This document shows, piece after piece, positions 43,320-54,699 of a stretch of DNA of 64,000 nt; the first letter of the stretch is position 1, and the number at the start of each line of letters is the position of its first letter. The position numbers were made by a program, and so were the translations under genes. A model generated the notes under the pieces. That model was not told the DNA's origin. It made no database searches and was given only the letters and a program-made list of their open reading frames with translations. The stretch comes from Takakia lepidozioides (taxonomy: Eukaryota > Streptophyta > Takakiopsida > Takakiales > Takakiaceae): positions 5,888,001 through 5,952,000 of the forward strand of contig CM060732.1 in the NCBI GenBank assembly GCA_030704615.1, written 5' to 3'.

Positions 43320-44060
43320 ACAACAAATTCCGGCTTTTACGTCTACTATTTTCCAGTCGTATCAGCCTTTTATGACTGCATGACTGCCCTGTCAGATAAA
43401 CCCAGTCAATTGTGATAAATGAGTTGTAAGCGCCATAGAGTCGTATCTGCTAGTCGTGGAGCTCACTGTTGACGTGGCAACGGGGACGCCTAATCATAGT
43501 CATTGATAAGACCGTAGTAAATGATTGCGAATCCATGTCAGCTTCACGTGGAACGGAAGGGATATGCCACGTGTCACGTCAAAGGGAAGGCGACAGGGTC
43601 TTCATGACTGGCATATATGACTTCCGCAGATTAACCCCAGGACAGCACGTGGAGAATACCGGGAACGACACGGGGCATGACAGGGTGACTTCCGCAGATT
43701 AACCCCGTGACAACACGTGGATTATACTGGACATGACACGTGGCATGACAATATGGAGCGGGAGGGTCTTTCGTGACTGGCATATATGACTTCGGACGTT
43801 GAATCCCAAGTCCACACGTGGAGTCAAATTATGCAGAATGGGGGTGGGGTGGTCGTTATGACTAGAACATATGACTTCCATGGCGCACTCTGGATACTGC
43901 ACGTGGCACGAGTATGGGCGAACATGAGGGGTGAAAGTGGCACGTGGCGGAGGCTGTGGATGGGAGGTAGTCGTGTACATGACCGTAGCATTGAAACACG
44001 AAAGTGCACCATTGAAAGCATACGAAAACACAAATTGGAACATCGATTCAAATACAACGT
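43320..44060. promoter_or_regulatory. Non-coding block with eight CACGTG boxes
   Basis: Perfect CACGTG hexamers at 43545, 43568, 43646, 43714, 43737, 43815, 43900 and 43941. Repeated phrases GGCATATATGACTTC and GATTAACCCC show that part of the block arose by tandem duplication. CACGTG is the plant G-box bound by bHLH and bZIP factors; actual regulatory use is not shown. Confidence 0.55.
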
Positions 44061-44965
44061 GACTTAATGTTCAGAGATCCATTCCATAATCTAATGCGGT
44101 GCTGCTACAAAAATGCACAAAGCTGCAAAGTCTAAGTAGACTTCCAAATGCCTGAGCAGAAGATGCATACACTGGCTTGGCCGGACTTGGTCACCCACCT
44201 TCAACTGCCATCCAGCCCGAAAACGGCAGAAGATACATGAGCAAGCTTTCAGGCAATAGAGCAACAACAACATTGACATATGTGAAACAAACTAACATCG
44301 CTAAGAATATGTCTAAGCACCATTACACAAACTCGATGTGTGCAAAATGGAAAATTGCAGGTAGGGAACAGTAGCATGAAATTCTTCACTGAACTGCAGC
44401 TAACACCAGCAAATGCCAGTACTATTGGATGAGAGCTCACTACACTTAATTCATGTTAGCCCTCTCCTGCCCCAAAGTGTCTGACTGCCCATTCTTATGG
44501 CACTTACATAGATTCTCTCTCAAGTATCACGAAGCTTTTATCAATAAGGAAGCCCCGAGTTACCCTGTACATTTGAGAACTTAAGTACTTAGCAGCACGA
44601 CAAACACAACTGCTGGCTGATTAGAGAAAATGTTCCACGTAAGGGGCATTGGCTCCCAATATAACCACCAGGGATTACAGGAACGCTATTTCTAATATCA
44701 CGCAGCTGTGGAGGAGGGATGAGAGAAAGAGGAACAGCGGAGGTCGTTATGCTTACTGTGCGTCTTCCTTCGAAGCAAAGACTGAATGGTTGTACTTTAT
44801 GCATGGAAATGACGCCACGACTGATGGCTCCATTCCCCGCAAGCTTCGATCAACCTGAAATGAAAACAAGCGTGACAAAGCCCAAGTTCATGCTGGTGCT
44901 TTCCGTGAATTGATCCAATGACTTGCCTAGACTTTCAAGTGAACCAATTTTAGTCCTCCCATCAG
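44061..44965. other. No gene assigned
   Basis: Short frames only, with no recognisable domain on either strand. Confidence 0.45.
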
Positions 44966-44967
44966 AG

Positions 44968-45814
44968 GTTTACTATTTCATGAGCAGAAACCATGAGCCA
45001 TGAGCCATGAGCCGCATGAGCCGCATGAGCGGTGAGCCGAAGTCTAAGATACGCGGATTTCATGAGCGGACTCCTCCAAATTTGGAAATGCGGCAGATTA
45101 AACAAGTATTAAAATAATAGTTTTTTATTTGACCTTGCCGTTTTTGGACGTTCCAGATCATGTAATGCGGCGAAGATATGTCGTCAGTAACAAGTCCGCT
45201 CATGGTTTTTTAGATCCGCTCATGGAAATAAGTGACCGTGCAACGGGAAATCCAGTATACCACTGCAAAAGGACGTCGCATACTGGCCTGTATAGAGTAT
45301 TCCGCGGTTTTACATGCCTTAACATTGGAATGAAGCTGACCCTTTTGCCGCGATTGAACCAATGGAGTCTGCACCAATACAGTCTGCAGTACTTCACAAT
45401 TCTGTCTTCTTCGGGTATTCGGCGGGAAAGGTTTGCAACTGAACTGGGAAATAGGGTGCCGCATTAGGGTTCGCACGTGCAAATTTCGGAGCGGTTTGGT
45501 GTTGGCGAAGGCCGCCTCTGGGGGTACCTACGACGATACTTGGAAATTCGGCGCCGCATCTCCTTGTCGGAGGTCGAATGAGGAGAGCAAGTTTTCGGAA
45601 AGCAGAAAAACATGAACCCTCCAACATACAAAAATACATGCACGTGGAAACAAGTGAACGATATAGTAATATCTTAGTTCGATCAAAACAGGTTACTGGT
45701 AGGCAAGACATATGTCGGACCTTTGTGTGGCCAGAGTCTGAGGTACTGGCAGCAGTACAGTTCTACTATCCGAAAAGGATGGGCGTACCATTGTATGTGG
45801 ACCGCAAGCCAAGC
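44968..45814. mobile_element. 3' terminal region of SWIM-family transposon B
   Basis: Begins CTATTTCATGAGCAGAAACC with a run of ATGAGCC/ATGAGCGG repeats to 45040 and CCGCTCATGG at 45199 and 45220; the same terminus and motifs as copy A. A GGCGCC core (TTGGAAATTCGGCGCCGC) is at 45539-45556. Confidence 0.65.
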
Positions 45815-48339
45815 TCACTGGTCCCCTGGATCCATATTCAGAAGAGTGTGAACCTCCTGGGGGCTCAACCCTGGTGCATGTATGAAGTGATGAGTTGTGG
45901 AATTACAACGGAGTCTCTTTAGGTACACGTAGTACAAATGCTTGCAAGGGCAGTATGATGCCCCCTTGTTCGCCATGATCTGGAAGTCGGTGCAATTGCA
46001 GGTGGGTAATTCTGAAATGGTGATGGTGTACACCTCATTGCGAACAGCTGAGCCCGCCGTGGCCATCTGATACACACGCCCGAATCCTGGTGGGGGCACT
46101 TCTGTCGAGCTCTGGATTGTACAGTTCATCCGAAGTGCATTCCCCATCCTTGTCTCGTTCACTTTTGAGGGAGGTCGCCGCCTCTTCGGTTTCCCCCAAC
46201 GGTGTGTAGGATGCTTAGAGCTGTCGTGTCCCATTGTTCTTGCTCTCACAAGGGTCGGTGGTGGAGGCTGTGGAAGCGGAAATGGTTCTCTGGGGACGTC
46301 AGTGCGCTGCACCATCCGAAATCCTGCGGCGGTAAGGGCGTCGGCCTCAACCTGACTCAGATCGCAGCCTAGTTCCACCGGCCACACCGGGGGAGCCTCT
46401 GGCATTGTTTGTATGCCGTACTTGGGCTTTCCATACACGCAAGTCATAATGTCATGCCTGCAGAACCAGAACTGGGTGGTTGTCGCCTCCGCAAACTTTG
46501 CATGGACAAATCTTCCTGTAAAAGTAGGAGCAGGGACAGCCCCATCTGGATTCCTCCTTATCATCTCTAAACAACGTTGCCGTGTATCCACACGAATTGC
46601 GGAACACCTTCCTCGAAACGACGGCTTTGTGCGAGCAATTCTCCACTGTGAGGCAGACACAGTCGTCTCCACAATGGCTTGGCCATACTGCATAACAGCG
46701 GGCGGAATGTGGGGCAAGGGAGCGGTGGGAATTTGTTGCACGAAATCCCCGGTTGAAGGCGACGGCGATCTGGAATTTCTTGGGCTTCCACTGCTGGAAG
46801 ACATTGTGCGGCAACATGACGGGACCTCGAGGTGCTGTCCGAATGTTCCTGTCGGATCTCCAGGAATCCTCTTCGCACCCGGGTTCCTCTTCAATCCTCC
46901 GCCTCACAGGGCGAGTCCGGACGTCCCCCTCTAGGTGTTCACCTCTGCGGTGCAGAGGCGTCCCTTTGATCTTCTCTCGCAATGCTGTCGCCCATTTCAC
47001 TGGATTCTTGGACCTCGAAGCTGTTCGTACCAACAATTCCTCCCTGTCCGGCCCAAAGCCCCATTGTTTGCCGCTCATGAACTTGTAGTACGTGGCTTGC
47101 TGCATGATTGCTCTGTCAATGTCCTCCGTTGTGGCCGTCACTACGTCCACCAGATGTGCGGCAGAAGACGCTCGCCAGGAGGAGTGGACCGATTCTGCCA
47201 TATTTGTGTTCGGCATGTCCGTGTCGGAATCCAAGCACCGCTCCTAGAAAGACAAAACAATGGTGAGGGACCAATCGAAATGTCCGTAACAGAAAGACAA
47301 ATGAACGAAATTGACAGCAGCCTACCTCCCGCATGTACTGTCCGAACTGTCGATACCGAAAATGCCACCACCCACAAACCAGCTGTGCAATGCTCCCAGA
47401 TTGGTTGTCTCCACTGCACCTGACGTGTTCCACCAAGCCTCATGATAGCAAACTTAACCTCCGCGTCATCAAATGTGGGTGCATCCTTCCACGCCGTACA
47501 AAGGACACGGTGTTCAGCCTGGAATGAGCTAGCAACAAATTTGGTAGTGTAGTGGGATAGACTCTGCATCCAATGGAATCCACAGGATCTCTCTTTCCCC
47601 TCCATTGGAACATTGGGGTCCTCACCGTACACACGCCGCACCGCTGCCCAGTTGGCCTGAGCGTTGTCTGCCATGAATCCCCTGAAATTGGGCTCTGGCA
47701 ATCCCGCCCTTGCCATCTGCTGGTTTATGCCCTCCCACAGATGCATCTCGGACTGTGTGTCCTCCCCTTTCATCTCGCAGATTGCAATCGTCATGAGCCT
47801 CTTGGAGTGATAGTCATAAACATGCGCACCCATAGTCACCCACTGATGGTTTGTAATTCGCTTGATGTGATCAAACATCACCCAAGCATTCGACAAGTTT
47901 CCAGTTGTCATGCGAGTGACCAAGTCGACTCCACTCCCAGGCCCACACGTCGACATTTTGAAAATGTAACAACGATCGGATTCGCTGCCTTGCCCTGGAA
48001 ACCTGCTACCTTGGATGTAGTCATATCCAGTCATTCGTTTCACACCTCCAGGATTGAGTACATGTCCGACCCCCTGCCGAACTCCTGCTTGCAAGATACG
48101 ATGTGATTCCGCACATTCGGACTACAAACGTGCGAGACGGACTCCAAGAGGTCACGCATCTCGTCTTCGGTCAAGGGCTCTCGGTCGGAACCATCTTCAG
48201 ACATGATTTTGCCAAGAGCAATCTTGTGGGCTGCCTTCAGCTGAATCTGCTTTGGTCTGGCTCCGGGGCTCAATTTCACCTCCTCTTTTATGATGTCGTG
48301 TGCTTCCTGCACAGCCTCACGCATGTTGCCTCTCGCCAA
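45815..48339 (-). pseudogene. SWIM-family DDE transposase, copy B
   Basis: Start MARGNMREAVQEAHDIIKEE at 48339. A 1-base shift lies near 48045. Exon 1 continues GFMADNAQANWAAVRRVYGE and ERSCGFHWMQSLSHYTTKFV. The donor after QYMRE and an acceptor (TTTGTCTTTCTAG) join exon 2 at about 47243 (ERCLDSDTDMPNTNMAESVH). A second shift near 46805 precedes QWRIARTKPSFRGRCSAIRV and FWFCRHDIMTCVYGKPKYGI. A SWIM zinc finger (CNCTDFQIMANKGASYCPCK then H) lies at about 45985-45920, and the stop is at 45815-45817. SWIM fingers are common in MULE transposases. It is the most complete of the three copies, but two frameshifts break it. Confidence 0.85.
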
Positions 48340-48377
48340 GGGGTGGCAGTGGACCCCAACGTGTATGCAAGCTCTAG

Positions 48378-48877
48378 NNNNNNNNNNNNNNNNNNNNNNN
48401 NNNNNNNNNNNNNNNNNNNNNNNNNNNNNNNNNNNNNNNNNNNNNNNNNNNNNNNNNNNNNNNNNNNNNNNNNNNNNNNNNNNNNNNNNNNNNNNNNNNN
48501 NNNNNNNNNNNNNNNNNNNNNNNNNNNNNNNNNNNNNNNNNNNNNNNNNNNNNNNNNNNNNNNNNNNNNNNNNNNNNNNNNNNNNNNNNNNNNNNNNNNN
48601 NNNNNNNNNNNNNNNNNNNNNNNNNNNNNNNNNNNNNNNNNNNNNNNNNNNNNNNNNNNNNNNNNNNNNNNNNNNNNNNNNNNNNNNNNNNNNNNNNNNN
48701 NNNNNNNNNNNNNNNNNNNNNNNNNNNNNNNNNNNNNNNNNNNNNNNNNNNNNNNNNNNNNNNNNNNNNNNNNNNNNNNNNNNNNNNNNNNNNNNNNNNN
48801 NNNNNNNNNNNNNNNNNNNNNNNNNNNNNNNNNNNNNNNNNNNNNNNNNNNNNNNNNNNNNNNNNNNNNNNNNNNNN
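48378..48877. other. Assembly gap (500 N)
   Basis: Exactly 500 N, probably a fixed-size placeholder. It hides the 5' end of transposon B and the left part of an LTR. Open frames spanning it are meaningless. Confidence 0.99.
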
Positions 48878-49617
48878 ATTTCGTCAACTCATCCATTCAT
48901 TCCACAGCTTCACTCAGATCTCTCTACACAGTGTGATTGTATCGTAAAGTATCCGATTATGATTTATCAGGTATCAGGCCGAAGCCATTGTGTCTCTAAT
49001 CTGCTCTACAATATCATTACAGCCTTGCATATAACAAGCATCTACTCATCATCTCTCTATCTTCACTTCCGTTCTTAATCTCTGCCCGATCCCTCTCCTC
49101 CATGACCAAGAAGTCCTCCACCTATGATATCCCCAAATTCCCCGCTTCTCCCCTTTATCTTCTTACCCGTGGTTCTAACCGTTTCCCTCACTAACCGTCG
49201 TCTGTGAACTAACATGTTCCCTTCGCAGGTGTTGTTTCCCCACAGTCGTTCCTGTCCTGCTCTCGTTCCCTATGATCGTGACAGCTGTGTCAAGCTGTGA
49301 CTGGCTGTGTGAAACTGTGACGGGCTGTGACTGGTTGTGCGACTGTGTTTTGCTGTGTCGGCTGTGTCGGGCTGTGTCGGCTGTGATGGCTGTGTCGGCT
49401 GTGACGGCTGTGACGGCTGTGTCGGCTGTGACGACTGTGACGGCTGTGTTGGCTGTGTCGGCTGTGTCGGCTGTGACTACTGTGACGGGCTGTGTAACCC
49501 CCCTCTACAGTGCGCTGCTGTCACCCCTTAGGCTCCTGTTGGTCTCAGTCTGTGCAAAAATTAAGGGTACCCTACAGATCCCGTTTCAGTGTCTAAGTCC
49601 CAGACAGTCCTCTAACA
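48878..49617 (-). repeat. Second Ogre/Tat-like LTR (partial)
   Basis: Matches about 40420-41273, including the CTGTGACGG minisatellite (49280-49495), and ends CCTCTAACA. Left part lost in the gap; no internal element visible to its right, so it is a solo or outer LTR. Confidence 0.85.
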
Positions 49618-51420
49618 ATGTTTCCCAAGCTCTTGTGCAGGATGGGGCACAGCAGCACAGAGCTGCTATTATTGGAGCAGGGCCTTCAGAGAGGGAAGAG
49701 GAAGTCACATCGATACCACAGCCACCACAACCAATTGACTCTGTTGTTTTAGAGGTTCCATATTAGTATATTCTGTGGCATCACACCCAATTGCTCTGGA
49801 AGGAGAAGGTTGGACATTCCCACTACAGAGCAGTCGTGGCCGAAATTGAGAAGGGGTGACCTTCTCTATGAAAATCTGCTTGGTAAGGGAAACATTGATT
49901 CAGAGGTGTAGTGGTTGTCCCAGGGGAAACCCTGCTGTGCATGTATACCCACACTTGTGACGGAGGTACCAGGGGTAGAATATCAAGACACTGCAGCACC
50001 TGTGGCGGATGAGGTGGTTCAGGAAGAAAATCTGGTGGGGCGATGGCCTGAATGGTTTCGTGAGGCATCACACTGTTGAGGATCAGGGAGAACAACAGCA
50101 AGCTCACCATGATGAACCTCAGCAGGCCATGCTTATGAGTTCCATAAGCAGACACTTAATTTGTTGGGCACTTATGTGAAATCCCATGTTCCATCTACCC
50201 AATTGGCAGCTTTGAGGGAGGAACTCAGGAAGGAGTTTGAGGCTCGACTTGCCACTGAGTGTGCAAACAAGGTCGATGAGGAGGTCACTCTCAAGTTACA
50301 AGCAAGAGTTAGAGGATACAAAAGCTGCTTTGCAGTTGGGCAAGGAACATTTGATTGAAGCAGGCCTCGCGTGGACCAGTTGCACGAAGCACATAAGCAA
50401 CAAGCTATACTACCAATGCAAGTGAAGCATGAGACAAGTTGGCAAGAAGTGAATGCACTACATACGGAGTTGTAGACAGTACATGAGAGGATGGCCATAC
50501 AATGTGCTACACTCACAACTACTCTTCAACAAACTACATTAGAAGTTAACAGACAAGGGGAGATATTAATGAAGGCAGAGGCAGAGAATGTCGAGCAGGC
50601 GAAACTTATTGTTGACATGAAGAATACAATCTGTCGCAATGAGAATACTTTCAAGCAATACAGATAGGTTGAAGCTGACCAAGAGAGGTAACCATCCTGG
50701 AATTGCAACAAACGGTCATTGTAAATAGAAATGAACTCTCTGGGCTAACAAGACTTGGAAGGAAGCCAATAATCTGGCTGCTACCTATGCGAGTTTGGTT
50801 GAACCCTCATGCGAAGTGCATGAAGGCTTTCCAGTAGCAGATAGATATGTACAGGCTCACAGAGGAGCAGACTCTCAGGGGTGCCACACACAACTTGGTG
50901 GATAACCACCTTATGCAGGTCTGGTTAGCACAAGGGCCGGTGGAAGGCAAAGCACCACGGAAGCTCACCCAGGGCGAGATGAATGAGCTCAGACTGCAGG
51001 TGCAGAACATTGCCACAACTACTATAGACAATGTCTATAGTAGGATAGCTGAGCTTCAGGAGGATGTAGAAGGCCTGCAGACTCAGGTGGATGACCTGAG
51101 TTCAAATATTGACAAGAGAGTGTTTGTACATGAGGAGCAGCTGATGGCTACTTATTTACAAGCCAGAACTTTAATTTTTCAGTCTTCTTCGCAAGGGGTG
51201 CAGGAGATGCCAGTGGTAGAAGGGCCAGTGCTACCGATACCATAACAAGTGACTGTGCAGGTAGCTGAACCTGTTGTTACTACAGCCACACCACAACCTG
51301 AGGTATGGGGGGATGCTGCTTTTAACCCACCACCCACATTTTGCATACAAGTCCACCAGGGTATTGTTCAGAATGAAAGTTGGTACAATTCCAACGTTCA
51401 TGGTATTTAGGAGTCATTTA
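49618..51420 (+). pseudogene. Decayed coding region with coiled-coil character
   Basis: Open pieces 49618-49766 (QDGAQQHRAAIIGAGPSERE), 50161-50358 (TQLAALREELRKEFEARLAT) and 50847-51243 (EQTLRGATHNLVDNHLMQVW; SRIAELQEDVEGLQTQVDDL) are separated by many stops. Heptad-like repeats suggest a coiled coil. It may be an old gag-type protein; the family was not recognised. Confidence 0.4.
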
Positions 51421-51858
51421 TAAGTAGGGGAGCTCCGGGGATCAAACAAGACGACAGTGAGAGGGGGTGTCATATCAGTGGGTGAAGGACGGGGGCTTAG
51501 AAAGAGAGAGAAGGACGAAGTAAACACTGATTGGTGGGAGGGGATAGAGGGTTTCTTGTGTATAAGTGGGTGCCGCAATGATAGAAATTCGAGCAGAGGT
51601 TGCTTCTGCAGCTTCATCCCAGGCACTGGGCCTGTACCATGAACGTCGGGGGTGCAGAGCTTGCAGCTCAAAAAGCAGACCAAGGTCAGGGCCTGGCTTT
51701 GCGTTCGAATGCAGAAGTTCGACTGAGTGAGTGACACATTGCGCTTTCTTAGTCAATGAATACCTAGAGTGAGCGACGTCGGCAACCTGCCGTTTCTGGT
51801 CCCTGGCAAGTAGGCTTTGAAGCTGGAGAGCAACTCTCTTGGAAAGGAGATTGATCTT
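51421..51858. other. No gene seen
   Basis: Low-information sequence between a decayed coding block and a minus-strand open frame. Confidence 0.4.
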
Positions 51859-52455
51859 CTATTCCAGTAGACATATAATGTACATGTTGTCGCCGAGTAG
51901 AGCCTGCAAATGAGAAGATGCATAGCCCGCAACATCTTTCTTCTTCATTATAGCTTGGTTGGTGTATGCAGTGTGGGGAGGTCCTGTCTGGGCCTTGATA
52001 AAAAAGCAGTCATCACGACTGAGCAAGAACCTTCTCGCAGAGGGCATGCTTGCATGGGTAAAGATTAATGTCGTGTATCCATAGATTGTACAAGCGGGAG
52101 TAGCCGCCACCTTCATGCCGTAGCGGGTGCGAATGAGGCACGGCAGAGGTGCTATACGCCATGGCTGGGGCCACCAGTGAGTGTCCCTCTTGTAGCGTTG
52201 TTTCCCTGCCGGTGTCTTTGTACTAAACCTCGTGTGTGCGGAGAGCTTTGGTAGGCCAGTACAGATGGAGCCCGCATTAGAGTAGTAGAGCCAGTGGTTG
52301 GGGGCACCCGAGAGAGTGTCTCCGCGCTCCGATCTTGAAGCAGAGTGCAGGTGTTGAGGAGAGACGTGTTGTGCCTTGGTGTGAAATTTTTCACGGAATC
52401 CTATAAAATGATACTTAACAGCAGCGTCGTGAACAAGCCATAGATGACATACCAA
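51859..52455 (-). CDS. Unrecognised 198-residue open frame
   Basis: One uninterrupted minus-strand frame of about 198 codons with protein-like composition: HWLYYSNAGSICTGLPKLSA, TRYGMKVAATPACTIYGYTT, RRFLLSRDDCFFIKAQTGPP. No known domain recalled. It lies downstream of the kinase-like gene on the same strand. The first codon may not be the true start. Confidence 0.35.
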   Translation of the reverse strand: MVCHLWLVHDAAVKYHFIGFREKFHTKAQHVSPQHLHSASRSERGDTLSGAPNHWLYYSNAGSICTGLPKLSAHTRFSTKTPAGKQRYKRDTHWWPQPWRIAPLPCLIRTRYGMKVAATPACTIYGYTTLIFTHASMPSARRFLLSRDDCFFIKAQTGPPHTAYTNQAIMKKKDVAGYASSHLQALLGDNMYIICLLE

Positions 52456-52644
52456 TGTCTAGCCTATGAGTGATGTCTGCGCTACGCAGCAGCGTGAGGG
52501 AAGAGGAGCTTGGGCATGGCAACGAGCATAGCTAAAAACAAAGAGGGCTAAAATGACGGGAAGGCTAAAAGAGAATACATGAAGAGACAGGAGAGCGGGA
52601 AAATCTGGCGGAACCCTAGAAGATAGTCATGGCTAAATTCCTGG

Positions 52645-54355
52645 CTAACGATCGTGGAGGGAACGAGGAGGGGGGCGAAGCGCCGCTCCGCCCGGACAGG
52701 CATGCACCTTCAAGCTGACCAAATGAGGGATAATGTGGGTGTTGTCGTACAACCTTCGTAGCATTGAATCCCAACAACATCCCGTAAATTGGTCCTCGAA
52801 CATACTTTGATCATAATGAGCGCCGCCATTTATTCGTACCGTTATCTTCCCAATGGCAAAGGCCTTCGACGTCATGTACTGGGGGGGGGGGGGGGGATTC
52901 GCATTAAAAAACCGATGCAATATCTTTTTCCATCCACCATATTTTCGTGAGTTCCCGCTCTAGCTTGTCTTGGTTTTCAAACTAGTACGGCAAGACTTTG
53001 CGTATATCCAATGGGGTGGCTAAGCCCCAATCACACACCCCAATCTTGATCTCCTCGGTGCCATCTGGAAAATGCAACAAGATGTTTTCGGGGAACAAGT
53101 CGTTGTGCATGACACCGTTCTTATGGACAACATCTATGATGTACACAAGTGCCCATGTAAAGTTTACTGCGTACTTTCCGGAAACGAAGCAAACGATCGC
53201 ATTCTTGGAACTCTTCTTCTGTTCTTTTTTTTTCTTCCAAAATCACCCTGTTGTCCCAATTGTTGCCCCATTTTCTGTCAAGGTTCATCATGTCACGTAG
53301 TGTCCTCCATTCCACCAGCGAGTGTAACCCTCTACCTCACGTGCATTCACAGCAAAATATGAAATAACACCCGGATGCTGGAACTTCACTGCCAAACACT
53401 TGTCGTTATGTTGTCTCAGCGTCTTTTCGGGATTTTTGGATTTGGGTTTTTTTCCCGCTAGTTCCCAACGCTCCGGTATTCTAGAATCGCCAACAATCCT
53501 ACACTGACGGACCTTAGCATACCCTCTTTCTTTGTAAGGGCCAATCTCTACGACCTTCGCACTTGAGTTTACCTAATAAAGACCAGTTGTGTTTCCCCCG
53601 CCCAATGACCCCGCCTTCCAAGGGACAACCCTAGTCCGGCGATGTGAATTCTGACTTGCTGAGTAAGCCCAATACTCGACACGCCCCATTAACTCAACTT
53701 CGGCGGAGGGCACCCGACCCTCAGTTGTTCTACCCTTCCATGTCGTCATTAGCTGCCTCAAATTCCATGTGACGTCTTTTGCCCTGCTTTGGATCCACCG
53801 ATTGAAATTCGGCTTGTCCCTGTCTGTTGTCCACTTAACCCCTGCTAAAGCGTCCGTCATTTTCCTTTCCATATTCTGCTGGAAAATTTGAAATCCCTCC
53901 CATCCATGTCTGACATAAGCACTCTCCAGCCTCATCATGTCCCTACCCCTGAAATAATCCACTACCACTTCTTTCACCCTATCCAAGGCATCCGGTCTCG
54001 TGTAGTCTTGCTTGTTGACCTGGCTATCCTGCTCGTGGGCACGTTTTCTCTTCCTCAGACCCCCAGACGACGACCTCGCCCCAGAACTTGAATTCGCAAC
54101 CCCCCCCCCGACATTGTATAAACATTTGCCTACTACAGGGGACAGAACCTCAGAAAACGGCAATGGACGCGTGTGGATGATATCTTCGTAGTTTCTGAAA
54201 AAAAATAGTTCACCGGAGATCCAAAAACAGCAAAATGGTACTACGATGACTGAACCGTGAACGAAGGTGTGGGACTGACCAATATAAATCCGACAAAACC
54301 TCATCCCCCCCAAATAATCACCTTCGCATCTCCCGTTGGCAGTGGCAAATAACAA
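52645..54355 (-). pseudogene. Protein-kinase-like gene, broken
   Basis: The N-terminal part (about 54230-53573) is basic and disordered at first (GLRKRKRAHEQDSQVNKQDY), then DALDRVKEVVVDYFRGRDMM. After a stop, 53570-53330 gives a lobe with KFQHPGVISYFAVN. A further frame gives the catalytic loop GVMHNDLFPENILLHFPDG (about 53125-53070) and the metal motif GVCDWGLATPLDIRK (about 53036-52992); the usual HRD and DFG are HND and DWG. A C-lobe-like segment (SKAFAIGKITVRINGGAHYD) follows at 52870-52815, after a run of 16 G at 52881-52896 that encodes prolines and probably caused slippage. At least two frame changes and a stop are present, unless unrecognised introns explain them. Assignment rests on these motifs. 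Confidence 0.6.
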
Positions 54356-54440
54356 AGTCCGAAAGGACTACAGGATGCCAAGGACCACACCACGAGAGGC
54401 CCGAGGGGCAAAAAAGTGATCAGAAATGGAGGGAGAATGG

Positions 54441-54450
54441 TTTATATAGG
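54441..54450 (-). promoter_or_regulatory. TATA box candidate for the kinase-like gene
   Basis: Minus strand reads CCTATATAAA about 90 bases before the first open codons of the kinase-like gene. Confidence 0.5.
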
Positions 54451-54469
54451 CGCCCCCCACCAACCTCCC

Positions 54470-54640
54470 CCCCCCCCTGGCATTATGCTTGAAAAGGCGC
54501 GACAGGCTAGTGACGCCTCGCCACATGTCAGCGCGGCACGACTGGCCAGTCGCACCTCACCACGCACACCCACATGGGAGAGATCAAGGGTTCGAAACCA
54601 CCTGCCACCCCCCCCCCCCCCCCCCCCCGCTTCCATTTGT
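54470..54640. repeat. C-run segment with a tRNA B-box-like motif
   Basis: Contains CAAGGGTTCGAAACCACC (54583-54600), close to an internal Pol III B box, and a 21-base C run (54608-54628). No A box or cloverleaf could be folded, so at most it is a SINE remnant. Confidence 0.3.
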
Positions 54641-54699
54641 TTTGTTTGTCCTGACCCGTGATGCCTCGCCATGTGGCCAGGAAAAGCTTCACGATCAGT

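Noticed and set aside
48103-49078. Open frames spanning the N gap
   Set aside because: Unknown bases cannot support a reading frame.
54583-54600. tRNA gene
   Set aside because: Only a B-box-like word; no A box, no acceptor stem or anticodon arm.
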